This document shows, in pieces, positions 8,601 through 17,103 of a DNA stretch of 40,573 bases. Location: the NCBI GenBank assembly GCA_028818855.1, contig JAPPMY010000192.1, forward strand, positions 95,119 through 135,691. Reading direction: 5' to 3'. Below the pieces are notes generated by a model. That model saw only the letters and a list, made by a program, of their open reading frames with translations. It searched no databases and was not told the DNA's origin. Within the stretch, counting starts at the first letter, position 1, and each line of letters opens with the position of its first letter. Made by a program: the position numbers and the translations under genes. The DNA comes from Rhodospirillales bacterium. GTDB lineage: Bacteria; Pseudomonadota; Alphaproteobacteria; UBA828.

Positions 8601-9073
8601 CCGGGGAAGCCCACGCCGCGCGCCAGCGCGAGGGCCTCGGCCGGGTCGGCCGGCAGCGCCTCCGTCGCCGGGACCATCGGCACGCCGGCACGGGCCGCGA
8701 TGGCGCGCGCCGACACCTTGTCGCCGAGCTTGCGCAGCGTCTCCGGCTTGGGCCCGATGAAGGCGATCCCGGCCGAGGCGCAGGCCTCAGCGAACTCGGG
8801 CGATTCGGAGAGGAAGCCGTAGCCCGGGTGGATCGCGTCGCTCCGGGTCTCGCGCGCGACGCGGATGATGTCGTCCACCGCCAGGTAGGCGGTGACGGGG
8901 CCCCGCCCCTCGCCGATGCGGTAGGACTCGTCCGCCTTGAAGCGGTGGAGCGAGAGGTGATCCTCCTCCGCGTAGACCGCGACCGTGGCCTTGCCCATCT
9001 CGTAGGCGGCGCGGAGCACGCGGATGGCGATCTCGCCCCGGTTCGCCACCAGAATTCTCTCGAAGCCGCTCAT
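5621..9073 (-). CDS. pyc: Pyruvate carboxylase
   Basis: This 1150-residue single-chain biotin enzyme makes oxaloacetate from pyruvate and bicarbonate with ATP. The N-terminal biotin carboxylase part (about 1-455) has the ATP-grasp GGGGRGMR and the EVNPRIQVEHTVTE motif. The carboxyltransferase barrel carries TTMRDAHQS, the GIKDMAGL lysine that is carboxylated in the family, and the metal-binding HFHTHDTSG. The C-terminal carrier domain ends in EAMKMET with biotinyl lysine near residue 1114. Length is typical. It is the last gene of the long minus-strand run, 46 bp after the aminotransferase stop. It may have its own promoter, since it is a housekeeping anaplerotic enzyme unrelated to the upstream cofactor genes. 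Confidence 0.97.
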   Translation of the reverse strand: MSGFERILVANRGEIAIRVLRAAYEMGKATVAVYAEEDHLSLHRFKADESYRIGEGRGPVTAYLAVDDIIRVARETRSDAIHPGYGFLSESPEFAEACASAGIAFIGPKPETLRKLGDKVSARAIAARAGVPMVPATEALPADPAEALALARGVGFPGMLKASWGGGGRGMRMVEREDEFEAALLAARREADAAFGKDDIYFERFIRRARHLEVQVLADSHGRIVHLFERDCSVQRRNQKIVECAPAPGLRPAERDALTSYALAIAEAADYLNAGTVEFLHDLDAGAFHFIEVNPRIQVEHTVTEQVTGVDLVRAQIRVAEGGAIGDGQDDACPPQEAISLRGHAVQCRITTEDPLDRFIPDYGRITAYRAATGFGIRLDGGTAYTGAVITRHYDSLLEKVTAWASSREGAIDRMRRALQEFRIRGVATNIDFLERLVSDEAFRQGQVTTRFIDDNPELLAFARPRDRASRLLRYIAETTVNGHPEVKGRPAPPAYARNPTIPPLHADEPAFGAKAVLDAHGPEAVAAWMLAQTQALVTDTTMRDAHQSLLATRMRTHDLCQVADAYAHNLPQLFSLECWGGATFDVALRFLGECPWERLETLRARIPNILLQMLLRASNGVGYTNYPDNVVRGFVAQAADSGIDVFRIFDPLNSVENMRVAVDAVLETGKLCEAAICYTGDLHDARRSRYDLDYYVQMARALRSAGTHVLGIKDMAGLVKPAAARELVHALKEETGLPIHFHTHDTSGIAAASVLAAVDAGVDAVDLAMDSLSGFTSQPCLGSVVEALRGQPRDTGLDPAFVREISDYWEVVRAEYAAFETDMRAPASEVYLHEMPGGQFTNLREQARALGLAERWHEVAQAYAEVNRMFGDIVKVTPTSKVVGDLALVMVSGGLTRADVEDLDREIAFPESVVGLFRGELGQMPGGFPEPLASKILKGETPIEGRPGAVLPPADLEAAHAQAEAETGWTLSAGDVYSWLFYPKVFADYAARHDLYGPVSALPTDVFFYGLAPRRDISVEIERGHTLVIRCLAVGETDEEGAVRVFFELNGQPRTVKVENREAAATVVRRPKADPANPCHVSAPMPGVVASIAVAGGRSVVAGDLLMTIEAMKMETALHAERDGTVAALHVAAGQSVDAKDLLLEYAAG

Positions 9074-9119
9074 GGATCCGCCCGTTCGCTCGCCGGCCCG
9101 TTCGCCGGGTGCGGGCGTT

Positions 9120-10304
9120 CTACACGGATGGCCGGTCCTGTGGAAGCGATCCCGGCGCGCCGCTGGCCACGCCCATCTCCCGCAGCACCGCTGCCGCCGC
9201 CTCGACGAAGTGGGTCATGGTGTCGGCGCGGAAGGCCCCGATGCAGCCCACGCGAAAGCTCTCCGCCTGCGCGAGCTTGCCGGGGTAGATGACGAAGCCC
9301 CGCGCCGCGAGGCGGTCGTAGAAGGTCTGGAAATCCCAGGCCGCGTCCGCCGGCGCGCGGAAGGTCACGATGATCGGCGCCTGCACGGCATCCTCCAGCA
9401 GAGTCTCGAAGCCGAGGCCGCGCAGGCCGTCCACGAGAGTACGGCAGGTCTCCCAGTAGCGGGCGAAGCGGCCGGCGACGCCGCCTTCGCCGTCGAGCGC
9501 ATCGAGCGCGCCGTCGAGGGCTGCGAGGACCTGCGTGGGCGGCGTGAAGCGCCACTGGCCGTTGGCCTCCAGCCCTGTCCACTGGGCGTGCAGGTCGAGG
9601 CTCACGGCATGGGCGTTCCCGGCGCATTGCGCGAGATGATCGGTGCGGGCCACGACGAAGCCCACGCCGGGCACGCTCTCGAGGCACTTGTTAGCGGACG
9701 CCGCGAGGCTCGCGAGCGGCAGCCTAGCGAGGTCGATGGGGATGCCGCCGAAGGAGCTCATGGCGTCCACGTGGAGCCGGCGGCCGGCCTCGCTCACGGC
9801 GGCCGCGATCCGGGCGAGCGGGTTGAGGATGCCGGTCGTGGTCTCGCAGTGAACGAGCGCGACATCGGTGACCGCCGGCTCGGCCTCCAGCCGCGCCGTC
9901 ACCGCTACCGCCGTCGGCGGCACGGCCTCGCCGGTCTCCAGCACGCTGTGGGCGCGGCCCGCGCGGCGGCAGATCTCCGCCATGCGCCGGCCGTAGGCGC
10001 CGCCGACCAGGATCAGCAGGTGGCCGTCGCGCGGGACCAGGGTGCCGAGCTGGGCTTCCACCGCGAAGGTGCCGCTGCCCTGCATCGGCACGCAGGTGAA
10101 CGCGTCGCCGGCGTTGGCGAGCGCGAGCAGGCGCCGGCGCACGCGGGCCGTGAGTTCGATGAACGCCGCGTCGCGCGAGCCCCAGTCGCGGTCCATCGCG
10201 GCCCGCGTCTCGGGCCGCGTCGTGAGCGGGCCGGGCGTGAGGAGGACGGGCTCGCCGCCCCCGCCGCCTTCCCCCTCAGCGGGCGGCGGCGGGGTGGAGG
10301 GCAT
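9120..10304 (-). CDS. 2-aminoethylphosphonate:pyruvate aminotransferase-like protein
   Basis: This 394-residue class V PLP aminotransferase is closest by motif to PhnW, which converts 2-aminoethylphosphonate and pyruvate to phosphonoacetaldehyde and alanine. Visible features are LLTPGPLTTRPETRAAMDRDWGSRDAAF (21-48, shown in part: LLTPGPLTT and DWGSRDAAF), CETTTGILNPL and SANKCLESVPGVGFV, whose K206 is the expected PLP lysine. The first 18 residues are a Pro/Gly-rich tail and the start overlaps the preceding gene by 29 bp. No phosphonatase or phosphonate transporter gene is near, and the neighbours are molybdenum-cofactor genes. Another class V activity such as alanine-glyoxylate transfer is therefore possible. 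Confidence 0.75.
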   Translation of the reverse strand: MPSTPPPPAEGEGGGGGEPVLLTPGPLTTRPETRAAMDRDWGSRDAAFIELTARVRRRLLALANAGDAFTCVPMQGSGTFAVEAQLGTLVPRDGHLLILVGGAYGRRMAEICRRAGRAHSVLETGEAVPPTAVAVTARLEAEPAVTDVALVHCETTTGILNPLARIAAAVSEAGRRLHVDAMSSFGGIPIDLARLPLASLAASANKCLESVPGVGFVVARTDHLAQCAGNAHAVSLDLHAQWTGLEANGQWRFTPPTQVLAALDGALDALDGEGGVAGRFARYWETCRTLVDGLRGLGFETLLEDAVQAPIIVTFRAPADAAWDFQTFYDRLAARGFVIYPGKLAQAESFRVGCIGAFRADTMTHFVEAAAAVLREMGVASGAPGSLPQDRPSV

Positions 10305-11931
10305 CGAGGGCTTCGGGCGTATCCACGTCGATGGTCACCGAGTGATCGGGGCTCTCGACCTCGTACACCGCGTCCGCGTGGTCGCCGATCAGGTGGCGCG
10401 CGCCCACGTCGCCGGAGAGGCTGCGGATCTCGCCGAAGTGGCGCGCCGCCCACAGCACGGGGTTGCCGCGCTTGCCGCGGTAGGTGGGCACGCCGATGGC
10501 GCGCCCTTCCAGCGGATTGAAGCCCGCGATAAGCCGGTCGATCAACGCCGAGGACGTGCGCGGCATGTCGCCGAGGCAGACCACCGCGCCGTCGAGCGCG
10601 GGATCGAGCGCCTCGACGCCGCGCTGCAGCGAGCTGCTCATGCCCTCGGCGTAGTCGGGGTTGTGGGCGAAGCTCACGTCCAGCCCGTCGAGCGCCGTGC
10701 GGACGCGCTCTGCCTCGTGGCCGGTCACGACCACCACCGGCTCGGCCTTGGAGGCGAGCGCGGCGGCGGCGACGCGGCGCACCATCGGCTCGCCGTCCAC
10801 CTCGATCAGGAGCTTGTTGAGCGCGCCCATGCGCCGCGACTGCCCGGCCGCGAGCACGACGGCCGCGATCCGGGGCGGCGCCGCAGGGGCGATCGCCTCG
10901 TCCGCGCGCTGCGCGCTCCGGGGCGAGGCGCGGTTGCGCGGCAGGGGCCGGCTCGGGATCTCCATCAGCAGGCCGCCCGCCCCCATCCGCATGATGTCGG
11001 ACGCGCTGACGTCTACGCCCGCGAAGATGCGATGCAGCACCCAGTCGAAGCCGTTGAGCTTGAGCGAGCGCGCGCAGCCGGGCAGCCCCAGCACCCGCGC
11101 CTCGCCGAGGCGGGCCAGCAGCAGCAGGTTGCCGGGGTCCACCGGCATGCCGAAGTGGTCGATGGCGCCGCCGGCCTCCACCACGGCGGCCGGCACCACG
11201 TCACGCCGGTCGACGATGGCCGACGCACCGGCGATGAGGATGACGTCGCACCCGCGCCCGTGAAGCTGGCCCACCGCATCGGCCACCTCGGCGCGGTTGT
11301 GGGCGCAGCGGACCTCGGCGGCGAGCGCGCCGTCGAGCTGGGCGAGGCGCGTCGCAACGGCGCCCGTGGTGGAATCGAGCACGCTCTCGCGCGTCCCCGG
11401 CAGGCGGGTCTGGATCAGGCCGACCGTGCGCGCCTCGAGCGGCGCGAGCCGCAGCATCGGGCCGCCCTCTTCCGCAATCCCGACGCAGCGCTCCACGACG
11501 GCGCGCGCGGCGGCGAAGGGGATCACCTTGACCGTCGCCACCATCTGGCCCGCTTCGACCAGCGCGTGGGGCGCCACGGTGCCGAGCGTCATGGCCTCGT
11601 CGAGAAGGTTGAGCCGGTCCACCCGCGCACTGTCGATCACCGCGAGGCCGTGCCCTTCGGCGAAGATGTTGCAGCGGCCGGTGAAGGCATCGCCGAGCGT
11701 CAGCCCCGGCCCGCAGACCGCTTGCGCGACGGTCTCCGCCGCCTCGTCCTCGCCCACGTCGTGAGCCTCGAGCCGGGCGCCGGAGACGGTCTCGATCTCC
11801 GCGCCCTGCAGCACCCTGATGTCGTCCGCGGAGAGCACGCGGCCCTTCTTGAAGGCGCCGCCCGGCAGGCGCACGCTGTGGGCGAGGATGAGCCCTTCCG
11901 CGTCCGCGACCGGCACGTCGCCGAAAATCAT
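10276..11931 (-). CDS. Fusion of molybdopterin-binding domain and MocA-like nucleotidyltransferase
   Basis: This 551-residue protein joins two cofactor domains. Residues 1 to about 330 resemble the MoaB/MogA/MoeA-type molybdopterin-binding fold (GRCNIFAEGHGLAVID, ILIAGASAIVDRRDV). Residues about 354-551 are an NTP transferase with VVLAAGQSRRMGALNKLL (358-375), CLGDMPR and RGNPVLW. The LAAG form of the first motif is the MocA type, which adds CMP to molybdopterin, as opposed to the LAGG of MobA; cytosine-dinucleotide specificity is therefore inferred. The fusion organisation is known in bacteria with CO-dehydrogenase-type enzymes. It lies 10 bp after the XdhC gene and overlaps the aminotransferase start. 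Confidence 0.85.
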   Translation of the reverse strand: MIFGDVPVADAEGLILAHSVRLPGGAFKKGRVLSADDIRVLQGAEIETVSGARLEAHDVGEDEAAETVAQAVCGPGLTLGDAFTGRCNIFAEGHGLAVIDSARVDRLNLLDEAMTLGTVAPHALVEAGQMVATVKVIPFAAARAVVERCVGIAEEGGPMLRLAPLEARTVGLIQTRLPGTRESVLDSTTGAVATRLAQLDGALAAEVRCAHNRAEVADAVGQLHGRGCDVILIAGASAIVDRRDVVPAAVVEAGGAIDHFGMPVDPGNLLLLARLGEARVLGLPGCARSLKLNGFDWVLHRIFAGVDVSASDIMRMGAGGLLMEIPSRPLPRNRASPRSAQRADEAIAPAAPPRIAAVVLAAGQSRRMGALNKLLIEVDGEPMVRRVAAAALASKAEPVVVVTGHEAERVRTALDGLDVSFAHNPDYAEGMSSSLQRGVEALDPALDGAVVCLGDMPRTSSALIDRLIAGFNPLEGRAIGVPTYRGKRGNPVLWAARHFGEIRSLSGDVGARHLIGDHADAVYEVESPDHSVTIDVDTPEALDALHPAAAR

Positions 11932-11941
11932 GGGCCGTGCG

Positions 11942-12652
11942 TCACGAGCCGGCAGGCGCCGGCGGCCGGCGGCGCACCTGCGTCACCTCGGCCATGATCG
12001 AGACCGCGATCTCGGCCGGCGAGCGCGCGCCGATGGCAAGCCCGATGGGGGCGTGGATGCGGCCGAGCTCGTCCTCGGAAAACCCCTTCTCGCGCAGACG
12101 CTCCAGCCGCTTGCCGTGGGTCCGCCGGCTGCCGAGCGCGCCGATGTAGAAGACCGGCGCGCGCACGGCGACCTCCAGCGCCGGGTCGTCGATTTTGGGG
12201 TCGTGGGTGAGCGTGACGACCGCCGTGCGGTGGTCGGGCACGAGGCGGTTCAGCGCGTCGTCGGGCCACTCGGTCGAGACCTCGACGGCGGGGAAGCGCG
12301 CATCGTCGGCGAAGGCCCGGCGCGGGTCGCAGACGATCACGGAATAGCCCGCGGCCTCGGCCATCCCCGCCAGCGCCTGGGTGATGTGGACCGCCCCCAC
12401 GATGACCATGCGCGCCGCCGGGTTGTGGACGTGGACGAACCAGGTTTCTGGGCCGGCCTCCACCTGCTGGCTCCGGTCGGCGCGGAGCGCATCCTGAGCG
12501 GCCTGCGCCGCAGCTTCGGGCAGCGCGTCGCCCGCCACCTCGCCATCGGGGTAGACGAGCGCCTGCCCGCCGCCGTCGAGCGCCGTGACGAGCGCCACCG
12601 CGCGGTCGGCAGCGCGGTCGCCGTTCAGCCGGTCGAGGATCGCGCGCTGCAT
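11942..12652 (-). CDS. XdhC family protein, Rossmann-domain piece
   Basis: This 236-residue protein matches the C-terminal XdhC domain that binds and protects molybdenum cofactor before insertion into xanthine-dehydrogenase/CO-dehydrogenase-type enzymes. The Rossmann core runs from MVIVGAVHITQALAGMAE to VTLTHDPKIDDPALEVAV, GALGSRRTHGKRLERL and IHAPIGLAIGARSPAEIAVSI. The usual N-terminal XdhC_CoxI domain is replaced by about 80 poorly conserved residues; that domain is encoded separately in the gene 10 bp upstream. The two are probably a split XdhC/CoxI chaperone. Such split pairs occur in other Mo-hydroxylase gene sets, so this is not necessarily a broken gene. Confidence 0.85.
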   Translation of the reverse strand: MQRAILDRLNGDRAADRAVALVTALDGGGQALVYPDGEVAGDALPEAAAQAAQDALRADRSQQVEAGPETWFVHVHNPAARMVIVGAVHITQALAGMAEAAGYSVIVCDPRRAFADDARFPAVEVSTEWPDDALNRLVPDHRTAVVTLTHDPKIDDPALEVAVRAPVFYIGALGSRRTHGKRLERLREKGFSEDELGRIHAPIGLAIGARSPAEIAVSIMAEVTQVRRRPPAPAGS

Positions 12653-12662
12653 CGCCGCCCGC

Positions 12663-12995
12663 TCACCCGACCCGCTCGACGAGCACGCGAACGGTGCCGC
12701 CGCAGGCGAGGCCGACCTCCCACGCCTGCTCGTTGGAGACGCCGAACTCCAGCACGCTCGGCCGGCCTGCGCCCATGACCTTGCGTGCTTCCTCGATCAC
12801 CGCGCCCTCGATGCAGCCGCCGGAGACCGAGCCCTCGAAATGGCCGTCGCCGTCGGCGACGAGCTGGCTGCCGACGGGGCGGGGCGACGAGCCCCACGTC
12901 GCGATGACGGTGGCGAGCGCGACCTCCCTGCCCTCGTCCCGCCAGCGGGCGGCGGTGCCCAGAATGTCCTCTCTTGCGGCCTCTTCCGGACTCAT
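12663..12995 (-). CDS. XdhC/CoxI N-terminal-domain protein
   Basis: This 110-residue protein is the XdhC_CoxI domain alone. It shows VALATVIATWGSSPRPVGSQ, then FEGSVSGGCIEGAV (the conserved S-G-G-C-x-E motif) and LACGGTVRVLVE near the end. These residues are typical of the family that handles molybdenum cofactor. The ATG at 12995 follows a strong AGGGGAGGAAG ribosome site; a longer frame back to 13223 overlaps CoxD and is a shadow. It sits between CoxD and the Rossmann-domain XdhC piece, so the two XdhC halves are adjacent and in the usual order. Confidence 0.85.
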   Translation of the reverse strand: MSPEEAAREDILGTAARWRDEGREVALATVIATWGSSPRPVGSQLVADGDGHFEGSVSGGCIEGAVIEEARKVMGAGRPSVLEFGVSNEQAWEVGLACGGTVRVLVERVG

Positions 12996-13035
12996 CCGGC
13001 TTCCTCCCCTTTCGCGCAGGCCCGAGGCGCACGCC

Positions 13036-13963
<928 letters not shown>

Positions 13964-13971
<8 letters not shown>

Positions 13972-14434
13972 GTTCCTCGGAAAGTCGCTCGATCAGATCG
14001 GCGATCGCCTCCGGGTTGTCAAGGTGAAACCCCGGCCCGCGCCCGTCCTCGGCCAGCACGCGAAGCCCCGTTCCGGTCTCGCCTTCGGGCCCGCGCTCGA
14101 GCGTGAGCCGGGGCGGTGCGTGGTCGTCGAAGCCCAGTGCCAGCACCACGTCGGCATTCTCCGCCAGCGCGGCGAGTGCGGCCGGGCGCGGCGGCTCCGG
14201 CGGGTCGTTGCGATGGATGCGCGCCCAGCGCCGGCCGGAGACCACGACGACGTCGCGCGCGCCGGCGGCGGCGTGCTCGTAGCTGTCCTTGCCGGGCTCG
14301 TCGATGGCGAGCGGCCCCTCGCTCGCGGCGATCACGGCGACGCGGCGGCCGCGGCCCGTCAACGTCCGGGTCAGCAGCGTCGCCATCGCGTCCCGCTCCG
14401 CCGCAGGCCCGGCAATCGCCACCACCACCACCAC
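13964..14434 (-). CDS. MobB-like protein with degenerate P-loop
   Basis: This 156-residue protein resembles MobB, the small GTP-binding adaptor of molybdopterin dinucleotide synthesis. The MobB pattern PGKDSYEHAAAGARDVVVVS is present at 47-66. The N-terminal strand (VVVVAIAGP) should lead into a GxxxxGK[ST] loop, but here it reads GPAAERDAMATLL, with no Gly-Lys-Ser/Thr. It therefore probably cannot bind nucleotide in the classical way. It lies 7 bp after coxG and overlaps coxD by 8 bp. Family assignment is by motif and context and is moderately sure. Confidence 0.65.
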
Positions 14435-14441
14435 GCGCGGC

Positions 14442-15128
14442 TCAGATCACGCCGGTGAACACGAGGATCAGGACCACGACGACCACGACCACCGCCGCCG
14501 CCCAGGCCGCCGTGGGCACGCCCATGCGCTGCGCGGCCGGGGCCAGCGGCGGTCCCGCATCGGCGGCCGGCGCGTCGTCCGCCGGGGCATCGGCCGGCGG
14601 CGCGGCAGGCTCGGCCACAGCAGGCGTCTCCGGTTGGGCGGGCGCCGCGGGCGCGGGCTCGGGCGTAGCTTCAACAGCCGCCTCCTCGCCCCCGCCGAGC
14701 GTCTCGGCGAGGCTGTCGAAGAACTGCTTGGAGAGCTTCTTCGCGGTGGAATCGATGAGGCGCGAGCCGATCTGCGCGAGCTTGCCGCCGACCTTCGCAT
14801 CCACGTCGTAGTGCACGACGGTCCCGCCGTCCTCCTCCTCCAGCCGCACCCTGGCCTCGCCCGAGGCGAAGCCGGCCGCGCCCCCCTGGCCCTGGCCGGA
14901 AAGCGTGTAGCTGTTGGGCGGGTCGAGGTCGGAGAGGGTGACGCCGCCCGCGAACGTCGCCTTGACCGGCCCCACCTTGAGGGCGAGCGTCGCCGTCATC
15001 TCGGTGTCCGAGGTCTTCTCGATCTCCTGGCAGCCGGGCAGGCACGCCTTCAGAACCTCCGGGTCGTTGAGGGCCTGCCACACCGTCTCCCGATCGGTCG
15101 GGACCCGGAACTCGCCGTTCATCTTCAT
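14442..15128 (-). CDS. CoxG-like SRPBCC protein with C-terminal membrane anchor
   Basis: This 228-residue protein starts with the CoxG fold: MNGEFRVPTDRETVWQALND, then VLKACLPGCQEIE and ASGEARVRLEE, and an amphipathic helix near KLAQIGSRLIDSTAKKLSKQF. A Pro/Ala-rich linker follows, then a single hydrophobic anchor (AAVVVVVVVLILVF). Oligotropha CoxG recruits CO dehydrogenase to the membrane. I placed the start at the ATG 15128, with AGGGGG upstream; 15122 is also possible, and 15161 adds non-family residues. It is the first of the Mo-enzyme accessory genes, 39 bp after the last antiporter gene. The enzyme it would recruit is not encoded here. Confidence 0.88.
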   Translation of the reverse strand: MKMNGEFRVPTDRETVWQALNDPEVLKACLPGCQEIEKTSDTEMTATLALKVGPVKATFAGGVTLSDLDPPNSYTLSGQGQGGAAGFASGEARVRLEEEDGGTVVHYDVDAKVGGKLAQIGSRLIDSTAKKLSKQFFDSLAETLGGGEEAAVEATPEPAPAAPAQPETPAVAEPAAPPADAPADDAPAADAGPPLAPAAQRMGVPTAAWAAAVVVVVVVLILVFTGVI

Positions 15129-15167
15129 GGCCGCGAAGCCCCCTGCCGCACCCGGCGCCACGCGCCG

Positions 15168-16862
15168 CTAAACGTAGTAGATGACCAGGCAGGCGCCAAG
15201 CAGCACCAGGATCCAGAGCGCGGCGGCGCCGGTCGGCCATGTGCGCGCCAGCACGCCGCCCGGCCTGTGCTGATGCGCGATCGCGTAGAACAGGCGATCG
15301 ATGCCGCGCGCAGACAGCGCCCGGAAGGCGGCGGAAAGGGCGGCCGTCGCGCCCTCGACACGGCGCGCCACGCCGGGCAGCAGCCGCCGGTAGAGCCAGT
15401 CGCTGTCGATGTTCGCCGAGCGCAGCTCGGGCGGATAGAGCCCCACGAGATTGAGGAAAGCGAAGGCGAGCGCCGAGAAGAACAGAAGCTGGACCTGCAC
15501 CAGCACGTGGCTGCCGGTGTAGGGCACGTAGCCCACCTCCCACGGCAGCAGCGAGTAGAGCCACGCCGGGTAGCAGCCGATGACGATGCAGAGGATCGCC
15601 GCCATCGCCATGGCGATCCGCATGTTGAGCGGAGGCTCGCGGGTGCGGATGCCGCTGTCGTGGGCGAAGAAGGCGAAATAGGGGATCTTGATGCCGGCGT
15701 GGTGGAAGACGCCGGCGGACGCGAAGAGCAGCAGGATCCAGACGATCCAGTAGCCCTCGGCCGCGGCCGCGCTCATCACCATCGACTTGCTGACGAAGCC
15801 GGAGAAGAGCGGGAAGGCCGAGATCGAGGCGGCGCCCACGATGCAGAGCCCGGTGGTCTGGGGCATCGACTTGTAGAGCCCGCCCAGCTCCGAGCCGTTG
15901 ATCTTGCCGGTCTGGTGCAGCACCGCGCCCATGGACATGAGCAGCAGGCCCTTGAAGATCACGTCGTTGAAGGCGTGGGAGACCGCGCCGTTGAGCGCGA
16001 GCGACGTGCCGATGCCGATGCCCACCACCATGAAGCCGATCTGGTTGATCATGCTGTAGGCGAGCACGCGGCGGAGGTCGTTCTCGATCACCGCGTAGAA
16101 GATGGGGAACGCGGTCATCGCCGTGCCGATGAAGATCAGCACCTCGGTGCCGGCATAGCCGCGCGCCAGCGCGTAGACCGCGAGCTTGGTCGTGAACGCG
16201 CTCAGGAAGACCATGCCCGTCGGCGTCGATTCCGGGTAGGCGTCGGTGAGCCAGGTGTGCACCAGCGGGAAGCCGCACTTGATGCCGAAGGCGACGAAGA
16301 TCAGCACGCCGCCGAGGCTGCCGATCCCGATATGGTCGAAGGCGGCCGACCCGGTGTCGCCGATGACGATGATCGCGCCGCCCAGCAGCAGCAGGCCGGA
16401 GACGAGCTGGAACACCAGGTAGCGCATGGCGGCGCGAACTGCCCGCGGCTCGCGCCGGGCGAGGATCAGCAGCACGGAACCCAGCGTCGCGCCCTCCCAG
16501 AAGATGACGAGGGTGATGAGGTCGCCCGCGAACACGGCGCCGAGCGCCGAGCCCGCATAGAGCAGCATCCCGGCCTGCTGCAGGCGATCCCGCACATGGA
16601 AGGCGAAGACCGCGCCGAGGAACGCGGCGATATGGAAGAGGAGGCCGAAGAGCAGGCTCAGCTTGTCGGCACGAAGCAGTTCGAGCCGCGTATCCAGCAG
16701 GGGGACGTCGAGCCCGCCCCCGCCCTGCCACACGAACCAGAGGTTGATGCCGCCGAGCAGCGGCACCGTCGGCACCAGCACGCGGCGCACGCCCCCCGGC
16801 AGCAGCAGCACCAGCGCGGCGGCGGCGAGGAAGACGAAGGCCGGCGGGACGCTACTCGTCAT
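15168..16862 (-). CDS. Mrp antiporter subunit D-like protein (third antiporter-type subunit)
   Basis: This 564-residue membrane protein of the NuoL/M/N-MrpA/D superfamily has many transmembrane helices. The superfamily's charged helix residues are visible: Glu in VIFWEGATLGSVLL, Lys in GIKCGFPLVHTWLTDAYPES and Lys in AFNDVIFKGLLLMSMG. It is the last antiporter gene and starts 11 bp inside the end of the small membrane-protein gene. With the D and D-like subunits upstream it makes three antiporter-type subunits in one operon. It may replace the N-terminal half of MrpA. The soluble-side C-terminal part (about 470-540) is longer than in plain MrpD. Confidence 0.85.
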   Translation of the reverse strand: MTSSVPPAFVFLAAAALVLLLPGGVRRVLVPTVPLLGGINLWFVWQGGGGLDVPLLDTRLELLRADKLSLLFGLLFHIAAFLGAVFAFHVRDRLQQAGMLLYAGSALGAVFAGDLITLVIFWEGATLGSVLLILARREPRAVRAAMRYLVFQLVSGLLLLGGAIIVIGDTGSAAFDHIGIGSLGGVLIFVAFGIKCGFPLVHTWLTDAYPESTPTGMVFLSAFTTKLAVYALARGYAGTEVLIFIGTAMTAFPIFYAVIENDLRRVLAYSMINQIGFMVVGIGIGTSLALNGAVSHAFNDVIFKGLLLMSMGAVLHQTGKINGSELGGLYKSMPQTTGLCIVGAASISAFPLFSGFVSKSMVMSAAAAEGYWIVWILLLFASAGVFHHAGIKIPYFAFFAHDSGIRTREPPLNMRIAMAMAAILCIVIGCYPAWLYSLLPWEVGYVPYTGSHVLVQVQLLFFSALAFAFLNLVGLYPPELRSANIDSDWLYRRLLPGVARRVEGATAALSAAFRALSARGIDRLFYAIAHQHRPGGVLARTWPTGAAALWILVLLGACLVIYYV

Positions 16863-17094
16863 AGTAATCCTCGCGCCGCATCACGAGGCGGCGCAGCTCC
16901 TTCGCAGCCAGCACCAGCACCACGCAGGCGATGAAGCCGAAAAACCCGTAGAAGCCGAACCAGCCCTCCCAGAAGAACTCGTCGTGGCGGTTGAAGCCCG
17001 CGTCGATCACCAGCACGCCGACGCAGAGCGCGGTGAAGACCCAGATGAGCCGCATCACGTTGCGCCGTTCGTCGAGCCAGTATTTCTTCTTCAT
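16852..17094 (-). CDS. Small two-helix membrane protein of the antiporter operon
   Basis: This 80-residue protein begins MKKKYWLDERRNVMRLIWVF and has two hydrophobic segments, LIWVFTALCVGVLVIDAGF (about 16-34) and FYGFFGFIACVVLVLAAKEL (about 48-67). The ends are charged and it finishes REDYYDE. It lies 9 bp after one antiporter-type gene and overlaps the next by 11 bp, so it is translated within the operon and is probably an accessory subunit. I do not recognise a named Mrp subunit. Confidence 0.75.
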   Translation of the reverse strand: MKKKYWLDERRNVMRLIWVFTALCVGVLVIDAGFNRHDEFFWEGWFGFYGFFGFIACVVLVLAAKELRRLVMRREDYYDE

Positions 17095-17103
17095 GGCGAT
17101 GCC

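Noticed and set aside
5580-9292. Very long open frames in other phases over pyruvate carboxylase (one of 921 codons, one of 817 on the opposite strand)
   Set aside because: They are rich in Arg, Ala, Gly and Pro or His and Asp, show no family motif, and lie over a gene with clear conserved domains. GC-rich codon bias opens such frames.
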